DNA of 12,586 bases from Geosiphon pyriformis. Lineage: Eukaryota > Glomeromycota > Glomeromycetes > Archaeosporales > Geosiphonaceae. How positions within the stretch are numbered: position 1 is the first letter of the stretch; each line of letters opens with the position of its first letter. The translations under genes and the position numbers were made by a program. Shown in pieces: positions 1-5,617 of this stretch. The stretch is taken from assembly GCA_016748015.1 (NCBI GenBank), contig JAAOMT010000335.1:1-12586 (forward strand). The letters run 5' to 3'. The notes below the pieces were generated by a model. That model was not told where the DNA came from. It made no database searches and saw only the letters and a program-made list of their open reading frames with translations.

Positions 1-170
1 TAGATGGGATGGTGGTGTGGGCATATGGGTGGTAAGGGGGCTACATTGGGGTATAGAGGTGGATATGGTGGGATAATTGGGTATGGGGCATGTGGGCACA
101 TTTTGACATGTTTGGTCTGGGTCTGGGCATATGGGGCCACATGGGGAATCTTGGGTATAGTGTGATTGGG

Positions 171-183
171 GCCACATCGTGGC
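171..183 (+). repeat. GCCAC-type hairpin of domain G
   Basis: Perfect 5-bp stem GCCAC/GTGGC with a 3-nt ATC loop. It is one member of the dispersed hairpin family of domain G; the second copy is at 10357-10369. Confidence 0.7.
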
Positions 184-505
184 TATGGGGTAGAATATGG
201 GCATATTGTGGTAGTATGGGGCCACATGGGCTACAATAGGGGATGGGCATATGGGGAATGGTTGTGGTATGGGCATATTGGGGACTCTGGTTTGAGAGGG
301 CTACAATGGGATATGGGCATAGGGGCTACAATTTGGTGTGGGTGGTGGTATTGTGGGATAGCGCATATTGGGTGGTATCTGGCGTGATATGGGTATTGGT
401 GGCAGGTGCCACATGGTGGTTAGGGTTGCCACATTGGGCATATCGTGAGTATGGGCCACATCTTGGCAGATATGAGCTACATAGTGGTATAATGGGACAT
501 CTAGG

Positions 506-520
506 GCAACATCCTGTTGC
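506..520 (+). repeat. GCAACA-TCC-TGTTGC hairpin of domain G
   Basis: Perfect 6-bp inverted repeat with a TCC loop, followed by ATATGGG. Related sites at 7676-7690 and 9620-9634 have GCCACA on the left and TGTTGC on the right. This site therefore carries the left-arm change (C to A) that restores the pair. The second copy is at 10692-10706. Confidence 0.7.
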
Positions 521-662
521 ATATGGGTATTGGATGCCACATAGGGCATATCGGGTGGTGTATATGGGTATAGGGCAATGGTTGGGATAGGGATAGGGTA
601 TAGTGGGATATGGGATACCTCTAGTGGCATAGGGACTACATGGATACTCAGCCTCATGCTTT

Positions 663-687
663 ACACCATCATGGTGGATGGTAACCC
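663..687 (+). repeat. 25-nt invariant start block, copy A
   Basis: Identical over 25 nt to 3141-3165, although the units around it are heavily diverged. It contains a 6-bp stem ACCATC/GATGGT and an overlapping alternative inverted repeat CACCAT/ATGGTG, so two mutually exclusive hairpins are possible. In unit C only a weak trace (TTCATGCCC, 5402-5410) marks the same place. Confidence 0.75.
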
Positions 688-787
688 GACTAACTCGTAA
701 GTCATTCCGAATTAGCCCATACTCTACCCGCCCCGGGTAGTACGGTTGTGGAAGGCTTCAGCATCCCAACCCTAACTTTCTATTTGC

Positions 788-815
788 CCCTCGGCCGTAC
801 CAAACGGCCTGAGGG
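788..815 (+). ncRNA. ACCAA-loop hairpin, copy A
   Basis: An 11-bp stem: CCCTC/GAGGG outside and GGCCGT/ACGGCC inside, with one unpaired T at 810 and an ACCAA loop (799-803). The same loop and the same bulged T occur in unit B at 3276-3297 with a different inner stem (GGGT/ACCC). Unit C keeps the loop at 5555-5559. This is compensatory change across paralogous copies. Confidence 0.7.
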
Positions 816-824
816 TACTGCTAA

Positions 825-859
825 GGGTTCGCCTTTGGTTGAAACAAAGGGTACAACCC
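825..859 (+). ncRNA. Two-part hairpin in unit A
   Basis: Outer stem GGGTT/AACCC (825-829 with 855-859) and inner stem CCTTTG/CAAAGG (832-837 with 845-850), loop GTTGAAA. It lies between the ACCAA hairpin and the UGRUUAG module. Units B and C have different hairpins in this place (3320-3338; 5587-5601). Confidence 0.6.
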
Positions 860-866
860 AAAAGCT

Positions 867-905
867 ATCGGATAGTACTCTGGTTAGGAGCCTATAAGGT
901 CCGAT
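867..905 (+). ncRNA. UGRUUAG three-stem module, copy A
   Basis: Three nested stems: ATCG/CGAT (867-870 with 902-905), ATAG/CTAT (872-875 with 892-895) and CTC/GAG (878-880 with 888-890) closing the 7-nt loop TGGTTAG (881-887). The 3' flank GGTCCGATTTAAGTC (898-912) is identical in unit C at 5650-5664. The two inner stems are rewritten on both sides in unit C, and the apical stem in unit B, with the loop nearly unchanged. Confidence 0.72.
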
Positions 906-942
906 TTAAGTCACAACCTTGTAGCATAACCTCCCAAACCTA

Positions 943-1007
943 TCCTATGAATTAGGAAATGGATAAGATGGTTGTTATAGGAAACTATAAGATTTGAGAT
1001 AGAGTGG
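943..1007 (+). ncRNA. GAAA-tetraloop hairpin and GAGATA box, copy A
   Basis: Hairpin TCCTA-TGAAT-TAGGA (943-957) is followed by GGATAAG, then a perfect 6-bp stem TTATAG/CTATAA capped by GAAA (981-984), then the box GATTTGAGATAGAGTGG (991-1007). Units B (3420-3496) and C (5694-5766) have the same order: hairpin, GGATAGGT, hairpin, box. Their stems differ. GAAA is a GNRA tetraloop when read on the + strand. Confidence 0.68.
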
Positions 1008-1124
1008 TGGATATGGTTAGGAGCACATGGTTAGTACTAGAGACAGGTCCCATCAAACCTCTTACTTAACCAAACAATCCCCTCCATGAACTGGTAATCC
1101 ATAATTATGGGTAGTCTTAGCTTG

Positions 1125-1239
1125 TCAGTCTCCGCTGCGGATGGCAAGACCCGTAACATGGTACTATACCATTGCGGCCAACCAACTTACTTCAACAAGC
1201 CCCCCATAACCTGAAGTCAGATCCTTTCGGGAAACCGAA
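1125..1239 (+). ncRNA. Hairpin cluster in unit A, one with GAAA loop
   Basis: ATGGTA-CTA-TACCAT (1158-1172) is a perfect 6-bp stem. TTCGG-GAAA-CCGAA (1226-1239) is a 5-bp stem with a second GNRA-type tetraloop. Just upstream CTTGTC pairs with GGCAAG through one T.G pair. This stretch falls in the part (about 1010-1420) that unit B has largely lost. Counterparts in unit C are not obvious. Confidence 0.55.
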
Positions 1240-1392
1240 TAGTCTTTCTAAAGGTCCTTCATGAACACTGTCTAGTGGGGTGCTGACCATGATGGTTACT
1301 CCATATCCATACAGTGATTCAACTGTGCACTCTTCCCAATACGTTACAAGGGGGTGTGTAAGGTATTGGATGGACCACGCTGTACTCTCCCC

Positions 1393-1436
1393 GAACTCCC
1401 AAAGTTCATAGGTACAGGGCCCATTCGACTTTAACA
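1393..1436 (+). ncRNA. Hairpin plus CGACTTTAACA box, copy A
   Basis: GAACT-CCCAA-AGTTC (1393-1407) is a 5-bp hairpin. It is followed by a GGTACAGGGCCC segment and the box CGACTTTAACA (1426-1436). The box is identical in unit C (6210-6220) and has one change in unit B (3670-3680). In unit C it also follows a hairpin of different sequence. Confidence 0.62.
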
Positions 1437-1588
1437 CCTATACTCTTGAGCAGCTTAGATAGGTCCATAACTGAGTAGTACGTTGGTAATATTGGTACTT
1501 TCAAAGAATACCTCCTCCTAATCACAAACCTCCCAAACATTTGGACCCGAAGTTTATCCTTAGAATGGTGCTTTATTTGGTAGGCTTC

Positions 1589-2009
1589 TATGGGTTACCA
1601 TAACCACACTACACACACCAAACCAGTCATCACATCTCACCAGTGTATTGGGTGCCTAAAATTAGAAACAGGCATCCGATCATACCAACCCGATCCTCGG
1701 TCTATCCACAAAGGATAGGGCGGAACAGGTATGGCTAAGTAGCTTCTAGGATATACACCCCCAAGATGGATTGTTGTCCACGCTTTGGCATAGTTCGGTG
1801 GCATGGTCAGATTCCTATCCCAATAGGAACCCCCCCACCAACCGGTTATACCTACCACTATTGCTTTAGACATGGCCGTCCGGTACACTCCCTAGGGGTT
1901 AGGGTAATGTACACTTCGGCCGTGGACACATCGGGGTCCCTTCCTACACTGAGGTATGCTTAAAGGATTGAGGTATCCTTGGACGGCATGAAGGGCCACA
2001 CGTGTGGTC
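1589..2009 (+). ncRNA. Series of perfect short hairpins in unit A
   Basis: No gene is seen in this stretch. It holds TATGG-GTTA-CCATA (1589-1602), CTATCC-ACAAA-GGATAG (1702-1718), TTCCTAT-CCCA-ATAGGAA (1812-1829, 7 bp), AAGGAT-TGAGGT-ATCCTT (1963-1980) and GGCCAC-ACGT-GTGGTC (1994-2009, with one G.T pair). A 7-C run lies at 1830-1836. The density of perfect inverted repeats is the notable feature. Individual folds are not verified. Confidence 0.55.
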
Positions 2010-2041
2010 ATATAACTCAGTTCAGCCTTCCCCACTATTCA

Positions 2042-2070
2042 ATGGTTATTGTGGGAGAAAGGCTTAGCCT
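2042..2070 (+). ncRNA. ATGGTTATTGTGGG box and hairpin, copy A
   Basis: The 14-nt box (2042-2055) is identical at 6774-6787 in unit C, and GGTTATTGT is kept in unit B (4196-4204). A small hairpin AGGC-TTA-GCCT follows (2060-2070). Unit C has GGGC-TTTAG-GCCC in the same place. This is the last block shared with unit C before it stops. Confidence 0.65.
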
Positions 2071-2319
2071 AATCCTACATTAACCTTAACTGGGGGTTAG
2101 GGTAAATGGGAATTGGACTCCGATCCACGTATATCCCTGTATCGCTACCCATCTTATCTGTCACAGCCAAGGAACCAGTACTCTTACCCTCTCCAAATAT
2201 GGATTGGGTGTAGACAGATTATTCGGACTTACAGTACTACTCTCTTCATAAAGAAGGAGTTCTACCATAACTCAGTTACCTATACTTTAAGCTATAGGGA
2301 TAAGCTCTTGTAGTAATAG

Positions 2320-2383
2320 ACTTAAGCCAACCGAACTCCCGTCCTCCTAAGGAAGTGTCCAGGTGCATAGTAGGTAGTCCATT
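2320..2383 (+). repeat. ACTTAAGCC and TAGGTAGTCCATT boxes, copy A
   Basis: ACTTAAGCC (2320-2328) and TAGGTAGTCCATT (2371-2383) match unit B at 4458-4466 and 4508-4520 with nearly the same spacing. An ACTCCC segment and a CTAAGG/CTTAG segment between them are also alignable. In both copies a GGGA(C/A)C and C-run segment follows. Unit B adds a hairpin there (4534-4552). Confidence 0.68.
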
Positions 2384-2475
2384 GGGATGGGAACCCCCCC
2401 ATAGCACGGCAGCTCTGAGTGGTAACCACCATTTAGACTGTACGTGTCTCTAGATCCCTCCATTTGGCCCCTAAT

Positions 2476-2504
2476 ACGTCTGGAAGGCGTCGAAGGGTAT
2501 CCTC
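2476..2504 (+). ncRNA. Hairpin plus GGGTATCCTC box, copy A
   Basis: ACGTC-TGGAA-GGCGT (2476-2490) is a 5-bp stem including one T.G pair. The box GGGTATCCTC follows at 2495-2504. Unit B has a 6-bp stem GACGGT/ACCGTC at the same place before the same box. Both are preceded by CCATTT(A)GGCCCC. Confidence 0.65.
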
Positions 2505-2542
2505 CTCCCCAGGTAACACGAATCCCCTGTACAACACCCTTA

Positions 2543-2562
2543 CCCCCCCCCAAATTGGGGGG
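2543..2562 (+). ncRNA. C-run/G-run hairpin in unit A
   Basis: Nine C (2543-2551), AAATT, then six G (2557-2562) form a simple 6-bp or slippery hairpin. It is one of several C-runs in domain S and one of the few with an adjacent G-run partner. Confidence 0.5.
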
Positions 2563-2603
2563 ATAAGAAAGGGATTGCGATTACTCGCCATTACCTTACT
2601 CTT

Positions 2604-2622
2604 GCCTAATCGATGATTAGGC
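2604..2622 (+). ncRNA. 8-bp hairpin with covarying partner, copy A
   Basis: Perfect 8-bp stem GCCTAATC/GATTAGGC with a GAT loop. It is preceded by ACCTTACTCTT. Unit B has ACTTTATCTCA followed by CCCCTA/TAGGGG (4763-4778). The position is the same, both arms are changed and pairing is preserved. Confidence 0.7.
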
Positions 2623-2638
2623 TGGAGTGGACAGGCTG

Positions 2639-2677
2639 GTTGGCTATCCACCAACTGTAAGATTCCTCAGTAATGAG
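2639..2677 (+). ncRNA. ACTGTAAGA and GTAA-tetraloop module, copy A
   Basis: Stem GTTGG/CCAAC (2639-2643 with 2651-2655), then ACTGTAAGA (2654-2662), then CTCA-GTAA-TGAG (2666-2677). The GTAA loop is a GNRA tetraloop on the + strand. Unit B has the same arrangement with the tetraloop stem changed to CCTA/TAGG. Confidence 0.72.
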
Positions 2678-2955
2678 AACTCTTAAATACTCCCCTTACA
2701 ATGGGGTTGATATTTGACCAGTTGTGGAGAACCTACCACTTGTCCGGGTACAGGGCTCGTAATACCTGGGGGGAACTATGTACCACTGTAATGTTACCAT
2801 CCCCACACTGAACCATCTATTGTGGCCAGGCGTAGGCAGTGGGACTGTATCCTTAGCCTTAAAGCTATGGTTCATGTAGGAACCCACGTGGTTCCCTTCC
2901 TATTGCCAAACAACCCCATGATGATTACAGTAGGTTACATTGAACACACACTTCT

Positions 2956-3010
2956 GGACTAAGGTTTGAGAGGACCTATAGGGTAAACCTTACCATAGGC
3001 ACCTTAGTCC
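2956..3010 (+). ncRNA. Long nested hairpin near the end of unit A
   Basis: Outer 10-bp perfect stem GGACTAAGGT/ACCTTAGTCC (2956-2965 with 3001-3010). Inside is CCTAT/ATAGG (2975-2979 with 2995-2999) and GGTAA/TTACC (2982-2986 with 2990-2994). In total 20 bp within 55 nt. It is among the strongest single folds visible. Unit B has a different nested hairpin in its 3' part (5045-5078). Confidence 0.68.
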
Positions 3011-3076
3011 CTTCCCCGGGATAAAGGTTCATCCGGTACAAGTAGTGGGGATCTCCCAGACTTGCTCAGGAAAGGG

Positions 3077-3120
3077 GGGCTTGTGCTGTAGCTGCATGTA
3101 CCAAACCAACTGTACACGTC
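3077..3120 (+). repeat. Unit-end block, copy A
   Basis: GGGCTTGTGCTGTAGCTGCA and the following TGTACCAAACC align with GGGGCTGATGGCTAAGCTGCA and TGTCCGAACCC at the end of unit B (5357-5399). TGTAC and GTACA (3097-3101 with 3112-3116) can pair. This block marks the A/B junction. Confidence 0.6.
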
Positions 3121-3140
3121 TACATAGCCTGCATGCCTTG

Positions 3141-3165
3141 ACACCATCATGGTGGATGGTAACCC
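3141..3165 (+). repeat. 25-nt invariant start block, copy B
   Basis: Identical to 663-687 in unit A. The sequence just before it, GCCTGCATGCCTTG, is also similar to GCCTCATGCTTT in A. Confidence 0.75.
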
Positions 3166-3275
3166 ATCGTCGGGAACAATACGATCTATGCTTAGTACCA
3201 CCCCACCCCCTTTTTAATGGGGCGATTGACCTTGGTAGCCTAAAGCATCCCGTCTCAATACGAACTTGCCCCCCC

Positions 3276-3297
3276 CCTCGGGTACCAAACCCTGAGG
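3276..3297 (+). ncRNA. ACCAA-loop hairpin, copy B
   Basis: CCTC/GAGG and GGGT/ACCC enclose ACCAA (3284-3288), with a single unpaired T at 3293, exactly as in unit A at 810. The inner stem differs from A on both strands, so pairing rather than sequence is kept. It follows a 9-C run (3269-3277), whose last two C belong to the stem. Confidence 0.7.
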
Positions 3298-3319
3298 TGG
3301 AGGACAGCCAAGGGTCCCT

Positions 3320-3380
3320 GTATAGTATGGCGCTATACCATATCGGAGCCCTATTGATTAGATAGGTACTAATGTACGAT
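3320..3380 (+). ncRNA. Hairpin and UGRUUAG module, copy B
   Basis: Hairpin GTATAG/CTATAC (3320-3325 with 3333-3338). Then ATCG/CGAT (3342-3345 with 3377-3380) encloses CCTAT/ATAGG (3350-3354 with 3362-3366), which closes loop TGATTAG (3355-3361). The apical stem differs from A (CTC/GAG) and C (GTAT/ATAC). The middle stem is weak in this copy. Confidence 0.7.
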
Positions 3381-3392
3381 TTGTCTAACCTG

Positions 3393-3410
3393 GTAGCTAT
3401 ATCATGCTAC
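3393..3410 (+). ncRNA. GTAGC hairpin in unit B
   Basis: GTAGC/GCTAC with an 8-nt loop TATATCAT, immediately after the UGRUUAG module. No clear counterpart in A or C. Confidence 0.5.
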
Positions 3411-3419
3411 ACCTTACTT

Positions 3420-3496
3420 CCCTTGTTAAATACAGGGATAGGTAAGTATGGAATCTGATCTAGTTTTACTGCACTAGCAGATTAGAGATAAAGTGG
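3420..3496 (+). ncRNA. Two hairpins and GAGATA box, copy B
   Basis: CCCT/AGGG hairpin (3420-3437), then GGATAGGT. Next is an 11-bp stem AATCTG plus CTAGT pairing with ACTAG plus CAGATT (3452-3483, two-base bulge AT). The box GATTAGAGATAAAGTGG is at 3480-3496. Same order as in A and C. Confidence 0.68.
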
Positions 3497-3507
3497 TATG
3501 GTCAATC

Positions 3508-3558
3508 GGGTCCTAAATAGATTGAATCTATAAAGGATACCCAACCCCCCCCCCCCCC
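3508..3558 (+). ncRNA. Nested hairpin followed by a 14-C run
   Basis: GGGT/ACCC (3508-3511 with 3539-3542), CCT/AGG and TAGAT-TGA-ATCTA (3518-3530) form a 12-bp interrupted stem. The longest homopolymer of the window, 14 C, follows at 3545-3558. This is the interval where unit B is shorter than A and C. Homopolymer length may be inexact. Confidence 0.55.
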
Positions 3559-3669
3559 AACTTTAACCACCACTCTTCTCCTAACTATAAAGGGGGGATA
3601 TAGTAGGATAGGACCCCTCTACACTACCTAATGGGTACCCAAACCCATCCTGATGTGGAGGGCCCTATT

Positions 3670-3680
3670 CGACTTGAACA
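3670..3680 (+). repeat. CGACTTGAACA box, copy B
   Basis: One base different from CGACTTTAACA in A (1426-1436) and C (6210-6220). It is preceded by GGGCCCTATT, similar to both. A short CATC/GATG inverted repeat lies just upstream. Confidence 0.6.
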
Positions 3681-4190
3681 TCAATTCTACTTCTATATTA
3701 TCCTGGTGGGTCCAACAGGTTAAATACAAGAATGGTATTATCCAATCACTATACCAAACAACTTCCAATCAAACCAATAACTAATATTCCCTTTGCACAC
3801 CTACCTCTTAGCTAGTGGGGGATCCTCTCTAAAGTATAGGAGGATAAGCTATTTGGAAAGTTGGGTACATAGTAATGACCTATCAAAGGGCTCTAAACTA
3901 GTTCCCAGTGCATATCCCAGTCATTAATCTAACCATAACCATTTAATATAACAATCTTGAATCCCTACTCAGCGGGGTCCTTGACGTGTCCATGCCATGA
4001 GGGATCATATGGTATATGGCCAGTGCCTGAGGCTCGTTCCACATATGGAATGAGGCAGGGATTAGGGTCATGGGAATTACCCCTTCCCACCCCAATATAC
4101 CTTTGGGTTCCTGCCACGTCCATAAGTACTCTTCTTAGAGTCTTAACCTACTCGCGGAGGGACCACCTGTAAAGGTAACCGGTACTTAAT
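3681..4190 (+). ncRNA. Unit B middle part with long imperfect hairpin
   Basis: No gene is seen. The clearest structure is 4026-4059. CTCGTTCCA pairs with TGGAATGAG (4033-4041 with 4046-4054), nine pairs including one G.T, and CCTG/CAGG (4026-4029 with 4056-4059) extends the base. The rest aligns poorly with A and C by eye. Confidence 0.55.
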
Positions 4191-4204
4191 CAATAGGTTA
4201 TTGT
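4191..4204 (+). ncRNA. GGTTATTGT box, copy B
   Basis: GGTTATTGT (4196-4204) matches the core of the box at 2042-2055 and 6774-6787. CAATA-GGT-TATTG (4191-4203) is a 5-bp hairpin, and A has the related CAAT-GGTT-ATTG. Confidence 0.55.
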
Positions 4205-4457
4205 ACATTTGTTACCACCGATCCATGTTTTGATTGGGCGTCCTCCCATGGGTGGGGTTCGTCAGGATGGTCACATATGGCATACCTATCGATCATAAAG
4301 GTATTACTTACCTCTTGGTAGATAGTAAGCACCTCATATTGGCAAACTCGGACTTGGAACTGGGGCATGAGTAGGAACAACTTATACACTTGTAGATCCC
4401 TAACCTAGGGATCCCTGCCCCACACTTAGTATAGTTGGAGATATAAAGTATCAATCT

Positions 4458-4552
4458 ACTTAAGCCCCCACACTCCCATGGCCTTAGTAGACCAACAGGG
4501 ATTTGAGTAGGTAGTCCATTTGTGTGGGACCCTACAGGATTCAGAGTCCTGT
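4458..4552 (+). repeat. ACTTAAGCC and TAGGTAGTCCATT boxes, copy B
   Basis: ACTTAAGCC (4458-4466) and TAGGTAGTCCATT (4508-4520) match unit A. A hairpin absent from A follows: ACAGGA/TCCTGT with a 7-nt loop (4534-4552). After it the C-run (4559-4564) realigns with A. Confidence 0.66.
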
Positions 4553-4611
4553 GAAGGTCCCCCCATTACAGGCTGTGTGTCCCCTGTGTCTCTATCCATT
4601 TAGGCCCCGAA

Positions 4612-4643
4612 GACGGTTGTCAACCGTCGCGACGGGTATCCTC
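4612..4643 (+). ncRNA. Hairpin plus GGGTATCCTC box, copy B
   Basis: GACGGT-TGTCA-ACCGTC (4612-4628) is followed by GCGAC and the box GGGTATCCTC (4634-4643). The stem replaces the A-copy stem ACGTC/GGCGT at the same place. Confidence 0.66.
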
Positions 4644-4762
4644 TTTAACAGGCAACCCGTGTACCCTGTCCGCCATGAGAGAGGGCTCCATAACTGGGGC
4701 CCCCCAACTCTCCCTCACTACCTGGGGACCTAGGTAATGAGAGGCAATTCTACTTTATCTCA

Positions 4763-4778
4763 CCCCTATAATTAGGGG
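4763..4778 (+). ncRNA. CCCCTA hairpin, covarying with copy A
   Basis: Perfect 6-bp stem CCCCTA/TAGGGG with a TAAT loop. Its position and left flank correspond to the 8-bp hairpin 2604-2622 in unit A. Confidence 0.68.
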
Positions 4779-4830
4779 CGGATCCCCCAATCTGGTAGTC
4801 ATACAAGGTGGGGAGTCTAATGGATAGGCT

Positions 4831-4869
4831 GGTGGCTCTACACCTACTGTAAGACACCCTAGTAATAGG
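4831..4869 (+). ncRNA. ACTGTAAGA and GTAA-tetraloop module, copy B
   Basis: GGTG/CACC hairpin (4831-4834 with 4841-4844), ACTGTAAGA (4846-4854), then CCTA-GTAA-TAGG (4858-4869). The tetraloop is the same as in A (2666-2677). The stem CTCA/TGAG has become CCTA/TAGG, with both affected pairs exchanged. Confidence 0.72.
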
Positions 4870-4966
4870 TATTGTCCGGATCCCTTACCACCCCTTCCGG
4901 GTGATTAAAGGGGGCTTTTGGGAGATCTGATTATACCCTATAGCCGATACACAGTAGTGAATGACC

Positions 4967-5078
4967 TCCTGCCCGTCCGTGCAGGACAGGGTCTTGTAAG
5001 GCCTGTTATCAACTTTTATCACTGCCTGAATCCAAAGTATCCGTCTTAGGCGTTCCCATGAAGTGTGGGTATCCTAAG
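4967..5078 (+). ncRNA. Two hairpins in the 3' part of unit B
   Basis: TCCTGC/GCAGGA (4967-4972 with 4981-4986). Further on, CTTAGG/CCTAAG (5045-5050 with 5073-5078) encloses CCCA/TGGG (5055-5058 with 5066-5069). The second may correspond to the nested hairpin at 2956-3010 of unit A, but the alignment is uncertain. Confidence 0.55.
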
Positions 5079-5285
5079 TGCAGTGGGATAGCAAGTTCTG
5101 GGACCATCAGCCTAATTCAGCTTCCCTGGCTCATAACCGGGGGGGTTCGGGATGGGATAATATATCCATCCAACTCTCAGTTATTACCCCTTTGGACCAT
5201 ACAGAATGGATCGTAGATGGTGCAAAGTCAACAGGAACTAAGGTCTACTTGGTGGATAGGACCCTGGTACCACTGACCTACCTCC

Positions 5286-5343
5286 AGAGCACTTGTGCTC
5301 TACCAATGATTAGGGTTCATGTTGTACATACTGTCTTGACAGT
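5286..5343 (+). ncRNA. Two CTTG-tetraloop hairpins in unit B
   Basis: AGAGCA-CTTG-TGCTCT (5286-5301) and ACTGT-CTTG-ACAGT (5330-5343) are two perfect stems with the same CTTG loop, 28 nt apart. CUUG is a known stable RNA tetraloop when read on the + strand. Confidence 0.58.
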
Positions 5344-5356
5344 CTGCGGAGGGATA

Positions 5357-5399
5357 GGGGCTGATGGCTAAGCTGCAGTGTCCGAACCCTTGCACACCG
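5357..5399 (+). repeat. Unit-end block, copy B
   Basis: Aligns with 3077-3120 at the end of unit A and marks the B/C junction. GCTGCA is at 5372-5377. Confidence 0.6.
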
Positions 5400-5452
5400 T
5401 CTTCATGCCCTAGGATAACTTACCAATCCTTGGTGTGATTGACTACCCCTGT

Positions 5453-5504
5453 CGTCCGATACTAATCGGACGGTCGGGAAACTGGGCTCCCATAGGAGCC
5501 CCAG
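5453..5504 (+). ncRNA. Two strong adjacent hairpins in unit C
   Basis: CGTCCGAT-ACTA-ATCGGACG (5453-5472) is a perfect 8-bp stem. CTGGGCTCC-CATA-GGAGCCCCAG (5482-5504) is a 9-bp stem with one unpaired C. Confidence 0.65.
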
Positions 5505-5545
5505 ATGGCAGGGATCCGCCTCCCACCACTCCCCCCGTTTGCCCA

Positions 5546-5568
5546 CTCGGTGGTACCAATCCCCTGAG
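5546..5568 (+). ncRNA. ACCAA-loop hairpin, copy C (weaker)
   Basis: CTC/GAG at the base and GGT(A)CC-type pairing around ACCAA (5555-5559). Pairing includes one mismatch (T5551) and a G.T (5549-5565). It is weaker than in A and B, and CCAC-TCG-GTGG (5543-5553) is a competing fold. Confidence 0.5.
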
Positions 5569-5586
5569 GGTGCGGGCGATAGCATT

Positions 5587-5616
5587 CTGTCTTTAAGACA
5601 GTTTGGCACTCTGCCA
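5587..5616 (+). ncRNA. Two small hairpins in unit C
   Basis: CTGTC-TTTAA-GACAG (5587-5601) and TGGC-ACTCT-GCCA (5604-5616), both perfect. They lie just before the UGRUUAG module. Confidence 0.6.
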
Positions 5617-5617
5617 T

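Larger units (their letters stand above)
1..644 (+). repeat. G-rich hairpin-repeat domain (domain G), 3' part
   Basis: No gene is supported here. On the + strand the segment is dominated by G and T. Most C residues sit in a few recurring words: GCCACAT, GGGCATA, GGCTACA. Recurrent blocks are GGGCATATGGG, GGGATATGGG and GGGAATGGTTG, in variable order and without a fixed period. Two perfect small hairpins lie inside (171-183 and 506-520). The character changes abruptly at about 645, where unit A begins. If the 10186-bp unit is circular, this continues directly from 10186. Confidence 0.85.
1..2400. repeat. First copy of 2400-bp terminal redundancy
   Basis: This segment recurs at 10187-12586 with a constant offset of 10186. 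I saw no difference in the lines compared, and short open frames at both ends give identical translations. The copy covers the end of domain G (1-644) and most of unit A (645-2400). It indicates either a circular molecule of 10186 bp read past its start or a tandem array with that period. Sequence alone cannot tell these apart. Confidence 0.95.
645..3120 (+). ncRNA. Structured unit A (complete copy), candidate non-coding RNA
   Basis: This is the first of three diverged tandem copies and the only one that looks complete (about 2476 nt). It has no plausible reading frame. It carries, in order, the 25-nt start block (663-687), ACCAA hairpin (788-815), UGRUUAG module (867-905), GAAA hairpin with GAGATA box (975-1007), CGACTTTAACA box (1426-1436), TGGTTATTGTGGG box (2042-2055), ACTTAAGCC and TAGGTAGTCCATT boxes (2320-2383), GGGTATCCTC box (2495-2504) and GTAA-tetraloop module (2639-2677). 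Units B and/or C keep these boxes in the same order with mostly different sequence between them. Conserved loops on changing stems argue for an RNA product from the + strand. I recognise no known family; DNA-level folding is the main alternative. Confidence 0.55.
3121..5399 (+). ncRNA. Structured unit B, candidate non-coding RNA with internal deletion
   Basis: Second tandem copy, about 2279 nt, with no plausible coding frame. It starts with the same 25-nt block as unit A (3141-3165) and keeps all boxes listed for unit A in order. Distances between boxes are similar except between the GAGATA box and the CGACTTGAACA box: 190 nt from box start to box start here, against about 435 in A and 459 in C. 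About 245 nt therefore appear lost, and a 14-C run (3545-3558) lies in that interval. Several hairpins keep place and loop but not stem sequence relative to A. The + strand is preferred because GTAA and CTTG tetraloops read in that sense. Confidence 0.55.

Noticed and set aside
408-418. GGTTAGGGTTG as telomere repeat
   Set aside because: Only a single isolated TTAGGG-like word, explained by local G-rich word composition.
1-644. Reading G-rich domain as genes with TAG reassigned
   Set aside because: TAG is very frequent because GGGATAGTGGG words are frequent. Removing it as a stop only lengthens repetitive translations.
2967-2976. GAGAGGACC, resembling the sarcin-ricin loop of large-subunit rRNA
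   Set aside because: It differs from the universal 14-mer at three positions and lies between helices of a nested hairpin rather than in a hairpin loop. No peptidyl-transferase motifs were seen.
5357-5370. CTGATGG as part of a hammerhead ribozyme core
   Set aside because: It does not match CTGANGA, and no GAAA strand with suitable helices lies nearby.
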